NCBI RefSeq assembly: GCF_016735595.1
Contig: NZ_JAERRB010000015.1
Coordinates: forward strand, 111,691 to 175,690
DNA: 64,000 nt
Source of the DNA: Chryseolinea lacunae
GTDB taxonomy: Bacteria; Bacteroidota; Bacteroidia; Cytophagales; Cyclobacteriaceae
Direction of reading: 5' to 3'
The notes under the pieces are model-generated. The model searched no databases. It was not told where the DNA came from and was given only the letters and a program-made list of their open reading frames with translations. Shown one piece after another: positions 35,634-46,300 of this stretch. Within the stretch, counting starts at the first letter, position 1. Every line of letters starts with the position of its first letter. The translations under genes and the position numbers were made by a program.

Positions 35634-36317
35634 TCAGGTCTTCTCGTGAGGATTGATTTCTTTCACTAGCCCGCTGGAGTATCCCACAATCACCTTGGTC
35701 ACCATGCTGTAGCTGAACAATCCGGTGGCCACAACGCCGGGGATCTTCCTCAACTCGGCATCGAGCAGAATGGGGTGGAGGATTTCCTTGAACTGGCAGT
35801 CGACCGTGAGGTTTCCGTTTTCGGTAATGTAGTCTTGTCCGTTTTCCTGGCGGATGTGGGGCTCGCATCCTGTGGCCTTCAGGTGTTGCAGGGTGAGGCT
35901 GGTCGCGAAGGGCACAATCTCGACGGGCAACGGAAACTTGCCAAGCTTCTCCACCAGCTTCGACGAGTCGGCGATCACGATAAAATCCTTGCTGTTGTAG
36001 GCCAGAATTTTTTCGCGTGTATGCGCGCCGCCGCCGCCTTTGATGAGGTTGCACTGTGCATCCACTTCGTCGGCGCCGTCGATGGTGACGTCGATGCTGT
36101 CGATGGATGAGAAGGACACGATAGGTATGTTCAGTTCGCGCGCGAGTTTTTCGGAGCGGTCAGAACTGGCCACTGCCTTCACGGTGAGCCCTTGTTTGGC
36201 GAGCTCGCCTATTTTCTGAATGGCAAAGAACACCGTGGAGCCGGTGCCCAGGCCGATGGTCATTCCGGGTTCGATGTATCTCACAGACCATTCGCCTGCG
36301 TAACGTTTAGCCTCCAT
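35634..36317 (-). CDS. rpiA: Ribose-5-phosphate isomerase A
   Basis: 227 residues, the normal RpiA length. Signature elements GLGTGST, DGADEVD and KGGGGAHTREKI are all present, with the catalytic Glu in the last. It interconverts ribose 5-phosphate and ribulose 5-phosphate in the pentose phosphate pathway, in the cytosol. A promoter lies at 36342-36371 on the minus strand. Not part of the egt operon to its right, which ends at 36435 after a gap. Confidence 0.96.
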   Translation of the reverse strand: MEAKRYAGEWSVRYIEPGMTIGLGTGSTVFFAIQKIGELAKQGLTVKAVASSDRSEKLARELNIPIVSFSSIDSIDVTIDGADEVDAQCNLIKGGGGAHTREKILAYNSKDFIVIADSSKLVEKLGKFPLPVEIVPFATSLTLQHLKATGCEPHIRQENGQDYITENGNLTVDCQFKEILHPILLDAELRKIPGVVATGLFSYSMVTKVIVGYSSGLVKEINPHEKT

Positions 36318-36341
36318 GATGATGCGGTGGGTAGTAGCCTC

Positions 36342-36371
36342 TAAAGTTATGCGCCAAATGTTGAAAACAAA
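36342..36371 (-). promoter_or_regulatory. Probable rpiA promoter
   Basis: Minus-strand TTTG (36368-36371), 18-bp spacer, TAACTTTA (36342-36349), one mismatch to TAnnTTTG. About 25 bases before the start codon. Confidence 0.45.
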
Positions 36372-36434
36372 TCACGGGATTGAAATATTCTTTTACTTGA
36401 AAATGATTACGAATTGTACCTGCGTCACCCCGGG

Positions 36435-37424
36435 CTAGCGTTGCCACAACACATCCACAAACCAACGTTTGCTGTCCACAAAATGCTGCAGCGGCACAAA
36501 GCCCGACTCCACGGCAAGGTTGTCGATTTCTTCCAGCGAATACTTCTGCGAAATCTCCATGAACACCGGCTCGCCCTCGGCAAAGCGAATGGCATTGGGA
36601 CCGATGTGCACCTGTTGCTGTCGGCGGCTCACCAGATAGCTCTTGCAGGAGCCGGTGTGCGGATCGTAGGTTGGGTAGTGTGCGAAGTGGTCGAGGTTAA
36701 AATCGCCACCCAGCTCGCGGTTGATCCGCTTCAGCAGGTTCAGGTTGAAGGCGCGCGTAATGCCCTGGCTGTCGTTATAGGCATCGAGAATAACCATCGG
36801 ATTTTTCTTCAGGTCAAACCCGATCAGCATCACGTCGCCGGGCAAGAGGTGGTTATACAACTCACGGCAAAACGCCACGGCGCCCTGGGGCGGCACGTTG
36901 CCGATGCTGGAGCCCATGAACATCACCAAACGACGGCGCCCTTTCTGTTCGGTTTCTTTCAGCATCTCCAGGTAGTCGCCTTCAAAACCCTGCATGCGCA
37001 GGCCGGGCAGTTGCTCGGGCAACGTGGTCTGCAGAAGCGAAAGCACGTTGTGCGAAATGTCGATGGGCATGTAGGTGTAGTCAACGTCGCGGTTCAGCAA
37101 TTCCTTCAGCAGGTAGCTTGACTTGGAGGCATCGCCCGGGCCCAGCTCCACCACGTTAAACGCATCGGTGCTCGCCTGGATGGCCGAAGCGATGGCGTCG
37201 GTTTGGTGCGAGAGAATTTCCAGTTCGCAGTCCGTCAGGTAATATTCGGGACATTGCATGATGCGTTGAAAGAGCGCGTCGCCTTCTGCATCATAGAAGT
37301 ATTTTGATTTGAGGGCCTTTGGCGATGCCGTTAGACCGCTCACCACATCGGTATAGAATTCCAGGCGCGCAGTTTTTCTGTTCTTAAGCCGGGTGTAGTG
37401 TTCTTCCTGAAGGTGTATGCTCAT
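36435..37424 (-). CDS. egtD: L-histidine N-alpha-methyltransferase (EgtD)
   Basis: 329 residues from Met at 37424 (MSIHLQEEHYTRL); the frame runs further upstream into egtB without support. SAM-binding motif VVELGPGDASKS, then MFMGSSIGN and FDLKKNPMVILDAYND, all typical of the EgtD family, which trimethylates histidine to hercynine. The gene lies 11 bases downstream of egtB. The pair makes an ergothioneine-type route likely; EgtA, EgtC and EgtE equivalents are not visible in the window. Confidence 0.92.
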   Translation of the reverse strand: MSIHLQEEHYTRLKNRKTARLEFYTDVVSGLTASPKALKSKYFYDAEGDALFQRIMQCPEYYLTDCELEILSHQTDAIASAIQASTDAFNVVELGPGDASKSSYLLKELLNRDVDYTYMPIDISHNVLSLLQTTLPEQLPGLRMQGFEGDYLEMLKETEQKGRRRLVMFMGSSIGNVPPQGAVAFCRELYNHLLPGDVMLIGFDLKKNPMVILDAYNDSQGITRAFNLNLLKRINRELGGDFNLDHFAHYPTYDPHTGSCKSYLVSRRQQQVHIGPNAIRFAEGEPVFMEISQKYSLEEIDNLAVESGFVPLQHFVDSKRWFVDVLWQR

Positions 37425-37435
37425 GAGTGAGGTGG

Positions 37436-38629
37436 TTAGTGCGCCAGACGTATGCCCGTGAGTTGCCAACGCAAATGGGGGTGGAAAAAGTTTCGATAGG
37501 TGATGCGGCCGTGTTCGGGTGAGGTAAATGCCGATGCGCCGCGCAACACTTTTTGGTTCACCATAAATTTGCCGTTGTATTCGCCCACGGCGCCGGGTGC
37601 ACGCACAAAGCCGGGGTAGGGCAGGTAGGCACTCTCGGTCCATTCCCAACGGTGGCCCCAGGCAAAATTCGGAGCGGCCGCTTCCCATTCAAATTCCGTG
37701 GGCAAACGTTTGCCCGACCACACAGCAAAGGCGGCCGCCTCATAGTAGCTCACGTGTGTTACGGGCTGTTGCAAGTCTACGGGCACGAAGCCGCGGAGCG
37801 TATAATGAAACCATTGGTCGTGTTGCCGATACCAATAGAGCGGTGCTTCAATGCCCTGGGTCTTCACCCAGTCCCAGCCTTCGGCATGCCAGTGCACAAA
37901 ATTCCTGTATCCACCGTCGGCGATAAACGCGAGGTATTCTTCATTGGTAATCAAACTGGTGGCGATGGCGTAGGAGGGAAGGTAAACTTTATGACGGCCC
38001 AGTTCATTGTCATAACAAAACGCATCGCCTTCATAACCGATCTCATACACGCCCTCCATCATGGCAACCGAAGATGGGGGCGACGGTGGCGCGGTGATTT
38101 CGATGTGGATGTTTTCGTCGTAGGCAGGCAGCAACGGATTGTGACCCAGAATAAATTTGATGTCGGTCCACAACAGTTCCTGGTGTTGTTGTTCATGATG
38201 GCAACCCAGGGTGATGAGGTAGTGCAGGTCGTCGGCCAACGGTTGTTGCAGGAGCGCGACCATGGCGTTGTCAACATGTTTGCGATAGCGAAAGATTTCG
38301 TCCACGGTGGGGCGGCTCAGGTTTCCCCGTTGCGTTCGCACCACGCGTGTGCCCAGGCTTTCGTAATAGCTGTTGAAGACGAAGTTGAAGTTTGGGTTGT
38401 ATTCCGCATAGCACTCCCGGTAGGTTTTCAAAATCAAGGTTTCAAAAAACCACGTTGTGTGGCCCAGGTGCCATTTCGGTGGGCTAACGTCGCCCGTGGG
38501 TTGCACCACATAGTCTTCCGTTTGCAACGGGGCGCATATTTCTTCTGTCAGCTTTCGTACTGACAGAAATTGTGCCGTCAGGTTCGCTTCGCGTGAGGGT
38601 TGGGTTGGTGGCGTGAGAATGGCGGGCAT
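37436..38629 (-). CDS. egtB: Ergothioneine biosynthesis iron sulfoxide synthase (EgtB)
   Basis: 397 residues. N-terminal DinB-like domain supplies the three-His iron site: His54 in KWHLGHT and His145/His149 with Glu151 in the HxxxHxE segment CHHEQQHQE. The C-terminal formylglycine-generating-enzyme-like domain begins about residue 190 and ends GITYRNFFHPHLRWQLTGIRLA-like. EgtB joins hercynine with a thiol donor (gamma-Glu-Cys or Cys) using oxygen; which donor is used cannot be told here. No C-terminal methyltransferase, so it is not OvoA. Three bases follow to the flavin reductase stop-to-start junction. Confidence 0.93.
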   Translation of the reverse strand: MPAILTPPTQPSREANLTAQFLSVRKLTEEICAPLQTEDYVVQPTGDVSPPKWHLGHTTWFFETLILKTYRECYAEYNPNFNFVFNSYYESLGTRVVRTQRGNLSRPTVDEIFRYRKHVDNAMVALLQQPLADDLHYLITLGCHHEQQHQELLWTDIKFILGHNPLLPAYDENIHIEITAPPSPPSSVAMMEGVYEIGYEGDAFCYDNELGRHKVYLPSYAIATSLITNEEYLAFIADGGYRNFVHWHAEGWDWVKTQGIEAPLYWYRQHDQWFHYTLRGFVPVDLQQPVTHVSYYEAAAFAVWSGKRLPTEFEWEAAAPNFAWGHRWEWTESAYLPYPGFVRAPGAVGEYNGKFMVNQKVLRGASAFTSPEHGRITYRNFFHPHLRWQLTGIRLAH

Positions 38630-38632
38630 GGG

Positions 38633-40027
38633 TCAGGGGTTGTCTAGCGTCATGAATAAGTTGTTCAAAGATTCGGAAAAAGTGGGATGTGCAAAAATCA
38701 TATCGCGTATTTGGTCATACGGAATATTTCCGATCATGGCCATTTGCAACACCGACATAATCTCTCCGCCGCCGGGTGCCAGAATTGACGCGCCCAGAAT
38801 TTGATGCGTGTCGTCATCCACCACGGCCTTCATGAGTCCCCGTGTTTCACCGGTTTCGATGCCACGGGCCACGCGATTCATTTTCAGCTTCGCGATTTTT
38901 ACGCGACGCCCGTTGGCACGCGCCTCCTTCTCCGTCATGCCGATGCGTCCCAGTTCGGGGTCGATAAACATGCAATAGGGCACGGGACGGTTTCGGATGG
39001 AGAGGTTGGCGTGGTTCAGAACGTTTTGTGCTACAATGAGGTAGTCGTTGTAGGAGATGTGCGTAAACGCCGGGCCTTCCTTCACATCACCCAGTGCATA
39101 CACGCCTTTCACCGAAGTTTCCAGTTGGTCGTTGGTTTTGATGAAGCCGTTTGCCGTCAGGGCCATGTTGCCTTGTTCTGGTTTCAGGGCCGCCAGGTTT
39201 GGAACACGTCCGGAGGCAACGAGCAGATGCGACCCCGACAGGTGTTGGGTGGTTCCGTTCACAGTTAAGTCTATTTCAATCTTTCCCGGTGTTGGCGAGC
39301 TCAGGTTGGTGATTGTGGCGCGTGTATGGAAAACGATTCCGTCTTCTTCCAGAATGGCGCGTATCTCGCGTGCCACGTCGTCGTCTTCCTTGTGCAGGAG
39401 GTCGGCCGATTTCTCCAGTATGGTGACACAACTCCCAAGCCTTCGGTAGAGCTGACCGAATTCAAGCGCGATGTAGCCAGCGCCGAGAATGATCAGGTGT
39501 TGAGGAATTTCTTTCAGGTCCATGATGGTGGTAGACGTGAGATACGGAACCGTATCTAACCCTTGCAGGGTTGGGATGGCGGGTGTAGCCCCGGTGTTGA
39601 TAAATACAAAATCGCCCTCGGCCTCTTCCATTTCTCCGTTGGCCAGCACGATGCTCACCTTTTTTTCTCCGGTGAACGTGGCCGTGCCGATAATCACCTC
39701 GAGGTTAGGTAGGCTGTTCACCCACTTTTCTGCCCCCGTGCGTTTTGTTGACACGATCGCGTCTTTGCGTGCGATCACTTTTTCGATGTCGATTTCGGGA
39801 GAAGGGAGATTCACGCCGAGGGCACCGGCGGTGCGGGCCAGGTAGGCTCTTCGGCCGCTGGAGAGCAACGCTTTGCTGGGGGTGCAGCCATCATTCACGC
39901 AGGTGCCACCAATCCAACGTTTTTCAACAAGGGCTGTGCGCCAGCCGGCTTTGGCCAGTTTCACCGCCAGGGGTGTGCCGGCCTGACCCGACCCGATGAT
40001 GAGTGCATCGTATTTTTTCATCTTCAT
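38633..40027 (-). CDS. FAD-dependent pyridine nucleotide-disulfide oxidoreductase (mercuric reductase-like)
   Basis: About 464 residues from Met at 40027 (or 462 from 40021); a Met at 40042 is too near the promoter. FAD loop GSGQAGTPLA, redox-active pair in GGTCVNDGCTPSKA (CxxxxC), NAD(P) loop GAGYIALEFGQ, FAD-contacting YALGDVKEGPAFTH, and C-terminal interface HPTFSESL with the catalytic His/Glu pair. It lacks the N-terminal heavy-metal domain and the C-terminal Cys pair of true mercuric reductase. As first gene of the egt operon it is a candidate reductase for a low-molecular-weight disulfide. Confidence 0.87.
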   Translation of the reverse strand: MKMKKYDALIIGSGQAGTPLAVKLAKAGWRTALVEKRWIGGTCVNDGCTPSKALLSSGRRAYLARTAGALGVNLPSPEIDIEKVIARKDAIVSTKRTGAEKWVNSLPNLEVIIGTATFTGEKKVSIVLANGEMEEAEGDFVFINTGATPAIPTLQGLDTVPYLTSTTIMDLKEIPQHLIILGAGYIALEFGQLYRRLGSCVTILEKSADLLHKEDDDVAREIRAILEEDGIVFHTRATITNLSSPTPGKIEIDLTVNGTTQHLSGSHLLVASGRVPNLAALKPEQGNMALTANGFIKTNDQLETSVKGVYALGDVKEGPAFTHISYNDYLIVAQNVLNHANLSIRNRPVPYCMFIDPELGRIGMTEKEARANGRRVKIAKLKMNRVARGIETGETRGLMKAVVDDDTHQILGASILAPGGGEIMSVLQMAMIGNIPYDQIRDMIFAHPTFSESLNNLFMTLDNP

Positions 40028-40056
40028 GTTGTAAGTAAGCACATAACACCAAATGA

Positions 40057-40064
40057 CAAAGATA
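40057..40064 (-). promoter_or_regulatory. Probable -7 element of the reductase-egtB-egtD operon
   Basis: Minus-strand TATCTTTG, exact TAnnTTTG; no clear -33 TTTG. Predicted start of transcription about 40050, which argues for translation from 40027 or 40021. Confidence 0.45.
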
Positions 40065-40311
40065 TCCGTATTACCTTTTCATTATCCTGCATAAATCCCT
40101 GAAAGCGATGTACAAAAATAATGTGCCAACTCGTCTCAAGTCGTCGTGAACGGCAGATAACGGGAACCAAAGGACGAATTTTGGGTATGAGATGTTTGCG
40201 CATTGACCGTGCGTGTTGACGATGAAACCGATGGGAATTTTCACCTCGTTGTCATGCCCAAGAAAACTGCCCGCCATCAAAATTCGTGCAACTTGAAAAA
40301 AGATTAAGAAG

Positions 40312-40327
40312 TGTAGATTTTTCTACA
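40312..40327. promoter_or_regulatory. Palindrome TGTAGA-N4-TCTACA (copy 1)
   Basis: 6-4-6 palindrome with spacer TTTT, extended by one G-C pair. About 100 bp before ATG 40427 of the poly-HAMP kinase. An identical pair of arms occurs at 50045-50060. Confidence 0.5.
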
Positions 40328-40375
40328 CACTCCTGATTTTACTTCGCGATAAAGTCGATTTCCCCTTGGAGCAGG

Positions 40376-43300
40376 ATGGAAATTGAGAGTGTTTCTTCAT
40401 ACTTTGTACAGAATAAACGTCCTGCTATGAAAACCAAATCAGCGCCGAAAGAGAAGCGTGTCCCCGCAGCAAAAGTTTCCACGTCGCGCACGGCCAAGAA
40501 AAAAGCAACCAACGGCCACACCAACGGAACTTCAAAAACCACAACACATTCCAATGGCGCCTCCGTGGACGTGAGCGGTTCCAAAGAATTGCTCCGCGTG
40601 CTTACCGAAGTAAAGAACGGAAACTTCAGTGTGCGCATGCCCATAGACGAAGAAGGACTGAACGGCAAAATCTACGATACGCTCAACGAAATCATATCGC
40701 TCAACGAAACCATGATGCTGGAGTTTACCCGCGCCGGCAACACCATTGGCAAGCAGGGCAAGCTCACACAACGCATCGAAATTCCAAGCACAAAAGGAGC
40801 CTGGAGCGAAGGGGTGAATTCACTCAACGTGCTCATCTCGGATCTGGTGCACCCCACCATTGAAATCGCGCACGTGATCAGCTCGGTGGCAAAAGGAAAC
40901 CTGTCGCAGGAGATGCCCGAAGAAATTGGCGACCACCGGTTGGAAGGCGAATTTCTCCGCATTGCCAAGGAAGTGAATTACATGGTGAAACAGCTCAACC
41001 TGTTCTCGATGGAAGTGACCCGCGTGGCACGCGAAGTGGGATCGGAAGGAAAGCTCGGCGGACAAGCGAAAGTGAAAGGCGTGGGCGGCGTGTGGAAAGA
41101 TTTGACCGACTCGGTGAACCACATGGCCGGTAACCTCACCAACCAGGTGCGGAACATCGCCGAAGTGACCACGGCCATTGCCCGCGGAAACCTCTCCAAG
41201 AAAATCACGGTGGATGTGAAAGGTGAAATGCTGGAGCTGAAAAACACCATCAACACCATGGTGGATCAGCTCAACTCGTTTGGTTCCGAAGTAACCCGTG
41301 TGGCGCTGGAAGTGGGAACCGAAGGACGACTCGGCGGGCAAGCCACGGTGAAAGGCGTGGGCGGTGTGTGGAAAGATTTAACAGACTCGGTAAACCAGAT
41401 GGCCGGCAACCTCACGGCCCAGGTACGTAACATTGCCGGGGTGACCACGGCCGTGGCAAAGGGAGACTTATCAAAGAAAATTACGGTAGACGCCAAAGGC
41501 GAATTGTTGGAATTGAAAAACACCATCAACACCATGGTGGATCAGCTGAACTCCTTCTCAAGTGAAGTGACGCGTGTAGCCCGCGAGGTAGGATCGGAAG
41601 GACAGTTGGGAGGCCAGGCCGATGTGCCCGGCGTGGGGGGAACATGGAAAGATTTAACAGACTCCGTAAACGAAATGGCCGGTAACCTAACCAACCAGGT
41701 GCGGAACATTGCCGGTGTAACAACGGCCGTAGCCAACGGCGACTTGTCAAAGAAAATCACGGTAGATGTTCGCGGGGAAATGCTGGAGTTGAAGAACACC
41801 ATCAACACCATGGTGGATCAGCTCAACTCGTTTGGCTCTGAAGTGACGCGTGTGGCGTTGGAAGTGGGAACAGAAGGAAAGCTCGGCGGGCAGGCCACAG
41901 TGAAAGGCGTGGGCGGTATCTGGAAAGACCTGACCGACTCGGTGAACCAAATGGCCTCCAACCTCACGGGCCAGGTGCGGAACATAGCCGGTGTAACAAC
42001 GGCCGTGGCCAACGGCGACTTGTCGAAGAAAATCACGGTAGACGTTCGCGGGGAAATGCTGGAGTTGAAGAACACCATCAACACCATGGTGGATCAGCTC
42101 AACTCGTTTGGTTCTGAAGTGACGCGTGTGGCGCTTGAAGTGGGAACAGAAGGAAAGCTTGGCGGGCAGGCCACGGTGAAAGGCGTAGGCGGTGTGTGGA
42201 AAGACCTGACCGACTCGGTGAACCAGATGGCCGGTAACCTCACGGCACAGGTGCGGAACGTGGCGGGGGTGACCACCGCCGTGGCGAAGGGAGACTTGTC
42301 AAAGAAAATCACGGTAGATGCCAAGGGCGAGTTGCTCGAGTTGAAGAACACCATCAACACCATGGTGGATCAGCTCAACTCGTTCTCGTCGGAAGTGACG
42401 CGCGTGGCGCGCGAGGTGGGTTCGGACGGACAGTTGGGTGGTCAGGCCAACGTGCCCGGTGTAGGCGGAACGTGGAAAGATTTGACCGACTCCGTGAACC
42501 AGATGGCATCTAACCTCACCAACCAGGTGCGGAACATTGCCGAAGTAACCACCGCCGTGGCGAAAGGAGACTTGTCGAAGAAAATTGCCGTGGATGTTCG
42601 CGGAGAAATGCTGGAGTTGAAAAACACCATCAACACCATGGTGGATCAGCTCAACTCCTTTGGTTCGGAAGTGACGCGTGTAGCCCGCGAGGTGGGTTCG
42701 GAAGGACAGCTCGGAGGCCAGGCCGATGTGCCGGGTGTGGGTGGAACATGGAAAGACTTAACAGACTCTGTAAATAAAATGGCCGACAACCTCACCAACC
42801 AGGTGCGGAACATCGCCGACGTGACCACCGCCGTGGCGAAGGGCGACTTGTCGAAGAAAATCACGGTAGACGTGAAAGGGGAAATGCTGGAATTGAAAGA
42901 CACCATCAACACCATGGTGGATCAGCTCAACTCGTTTGCCTCGGAAGTGACACGTGTGGCCAGCGAAGTGGGATCGGAAGGAAAGCTTGGCGGACAGGCC
43001 ACCGTGAAAGGTGTGGGGGGTGTGTGGAAAGGCCTCACCGACTCGGTGAACCAGATGGCCGGCAACCTCACCGCCCAGATCCGGAACATCGCCAACGTGG
43101 CCATTGCCGTGGCCAACGGCGACTTGTCAAAGAAAATCACGGTAGACGTTCGCGGCGAAATCCTGCAGCTGAAAGACACTCTGAACACCATGGTGGATCA
43201 GCTTCGCGGTTTTGCCTCGGAAGTGACGCGTGTAGCCCGCGAGGTGGGTACGGAAGGAAAATTAGGCGGGCAGGCCTTTGTGCCCGGGGTGGCCGGAACG

Positions 43301-46300
43301 TGGAAAGATTTGACCGACTCGGTGAACCAGATGGCCGGTAACCTCACCGACCAGGTGCGGAACATCGCCGGTGTAACAACAGCCGTAGCCAACGGCGACT
43401 TGTCGAAGAAAATCACCGTAGACGTTCGCGGCGAAATGCTTGAGCTTAAGAATACCATCAACACCATGGTGGAGCAGCTCAACTCCTTCGCCTTTGAAGT
43501 GACCCGTGTGGCACGCGAAGTGGGAACAGAAGGAAAGCTTGGTGGACAAGCCGAAGTGCGCGGGGTGGCCGGAACGTGGAAAGATTTGACCGACTCCGTG
43601 AACCAGATGGCTTCGAACCTCACAGGCCAGGTGCGCGGCATCGCGAAAGTGGTGACCTCGGTGGCCAAAGGAAACCTGAAACAAAAACTGTCTATCAACG
43701 CCCTGGGCGAGTTGGCGCAGTTGACGGATACCATCAACGAAATGATTGACACGCTGGCCGTGTTTGCCGAACAGGTAACCACCGTGGCCCGAGAAGTGGG
43801 TGTGGAGGGACGCCTGGGCGGACAAGCCAGCGTTCCCGGAGCATCCGGAACCTGGAAAGATTTGACCGAAAACGTGAACCAGCTCGCCGCCAACCTCACC
43901 ACGCAGGTGCGCTCCATCTCCGAAGTGGCCTCGGCCGTGACGCAAGGCGACTTGACGCGGACCATCCGGGTGGATGCCAAGGGCGAATTGGAAGCGTTGA
44001 AAGATACGATCAACCAGATGATCACCAACCTTCGCGAAACAACCCTCCGAAACCAGGATCAGGACTGGCTGAAATCAAATCTCGCCAAGTTCACGCAGAT
44101 GTTGCAGGGACAGCGCGATTTGAAAACCGTAACAAAACGCATTCTGTCCGAGCTTGCGCAAGTGGTGTCGACACACTATGGTGCCTTCTACATTCTGCAG
44201 CAGGAAGACGAAACGCAGCAAGTGAAACTGAAACTGTTTGCGGCCTATGCCTATAAGGAAGAAAAAAACATTCCCCGCGAGTTTGCTATCGGCGAAGGAT
44301 TGGTAGGACAGTGCGCCTACGAGAAAGAAAAGATATTGCTCACCAATGTGCCGCAAGGCTATGTGAAAATCAATTCTGGATTAGGCAAAGCCAAACCAGC
44401 CAACCTCATCATCCTTCCCATCGTGTTCGAAAACAAAGTGAAGGCCGTGATTGAATTGGCGTCGCTCGATGTGTTTAGCGAAACCCACCTTGACTTCCTC
44501 GACCAGCTCACCGAAAGTTTGGGTATTGTGTTGAACACCATCGAAACCAACACGCGAACCGAAGAACTGTTGGCGCAGTCGCAGTCGCTGGCCGGCGAGC
44601 TCAAGACACAGCAGGAAGAACTTCGCCGCACAAACGACGAGCTTCAGGACAAGGCGCTGCTGCTGGTGAAACAGAAAGACGAAGTGGAAGCGAAGAACAA
44701 GGAAGTGGAAGAAGCCCGCAAGTCGCTGGAAGAAAAAGCCGAACAGCTCACGCTCACATCGAAATACAAATCCGAGTTCTTGGCCAACATGTCGCACGAA
44801 TTGCGCACGCCACTCAACAGCTTGCTGATTCTCGCGCAACAGCTCTACGAAAACGCCGAAGGCAACCTGAACGACAAACAGATCCGCTACGCCAAAACCA
44901 TTCACTCATGTGGCGACGATTTGATCCAGCTCATCAACGACATACTCGACCTTTCGAAAATCGAATCCGGGTTCATCTCGGCCAACATCTCTTCGGTGCG
45001 CATCGCCGAGATATCGTCGTTTGTGGAAACCACATTCAAGCCGATCTCGGAAGCCCGCAACCTCAAATTCAAAATTGAAACCGACACCGCGTTGCCGGCC
45101 TCGATGGAAACCGACATCCAACGCCTCAACCAAATTCTGAAGAACCTGTTGTCGAATGCTTTCAAGTTCACGGAGAAAGGTGAAGTGGCCTTGCGCGTGT
45201 TCCAGGCAAAACGCACGTGGAAACCGGGAGCGTCGTCGTCGCTCGACAATGCTGCTACGGTGGTTGGCTTCTCGATCAGCGACACGGGCATCGGCATACC
45301 ACAGGAAAAACAACTGATCATCTTCGAAGCCTTCCAGCAAGCCGAAGGGTCTACCAGCCGGAAGTATGGTGGAACAGGGCTGGGGCTATCCATCAGCCGC
45401 GGCCTGGCCGAATTGTTAGGGGGCACGATTGAACTTGATAGTGAAGCAGGGAAAGGCAGTACGTTCACCCTCTACCTGCCATTGAACAGCGTGTCCAACG
45501 TGGCGCCGCGCGAAGTATCGCAGAGCATCAAAGTGATACAGGAAATGCAGGACAGCGCAGGCAACCAGATCAACAACCTGCTGGGCAACCTGCGCATCAC
45601 AAGCGACGGCGTGGAAGCACGCAACCTCGACATCGTGAACGAAATGATCAACGACACCGGCGACGACCGGAGCCACATACAAGCCAGCGACAAAGTGGTG
45701 CTGGTGGTGGAAGACGACCTGCGCTTTGGCAAGATCGTGATCGACAAAGCCCACGAGAAAGGACTGAAGGCCATCGTGGCCACCAACTACCTCGAAGTGT
45801 TTGATTTCATCAACCGCTTCGCGCCCATCGCCATCACGCTCGACGTGAAGCTGCCCGACACCAGCGGATGGAAAGTGATTGACTTGCTGCGCAACGATCT
45901 TACCTACCGTCACATTCCCATCCACGTTATCTCCGGCGAAGAGAACCGGCAGCTGGCTATGAAGCGCGGCGCCCGCAGCTTCCTGTTGAAGCCCCTCAAC
46001 AACGACTTGCTCAACGCCCTCTTCGACGACATTGTGGCCTATGATAAAAAAGAGAAAAAGAGCATCCTCATTGTGGAAGACAACGAGCTCGACTCGTCGC
46101 AGATCGCCAAGATGCACCACGATGACAAGTTGCAAGTGACCGTGGCCAACACAGCCAAAGAAGCCCTCGACCTGGTGAACGCCGAAGACTTTGATTGCAT
46201 CATTCTCGACTACACCTTACCAGACATGGCTGGCACCGACCTGCTTCAGGAAGTGAGCCGCGCCAAACGCGACAACACGCCGGTCATCGTCTACTCGGCC

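Larger units (their letters stand above)
40022..40375. other. Divergent control region between the egt operon and the poly-HAMP kinase
   Basis: About 350 bp. Holds a minus-strand promoter box (40057-40064) and the TGTAGA-N4-TCTACA palindrome (40312-40327). No gene seen. Confidence 0.6.

Noticed and set aside
36435..37688. 417-residue version of EgtD extending into egtB
   Set aside because: The extra part is an out-of-frame shadow of egtB; EgtD family length and the start at 37424 agree.
38633..40027. Flavoprotein as a true mercuric reductase of a mer operon
   Set aside because: No heavy-metal domain, no C-terminal Cys pair, and no merR/merT neighbours; it sits with egtB and egtD.
43198..44028. 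Long antisense frames over the poly-HAMP array (e.g. 276 codons on the minus strand)
   Set aside because: They are mirror images of the repeat and repeat with the same 276-bp period; no independent evidence of translation.
41099..44037. Regular direct repeats that at first sight could be a CRISPR-like or satellite array
   Set aside because: The period is 276 bp, fully in frame, and encodes HAMP units of a kinase; there are no spacers and no cas genes.
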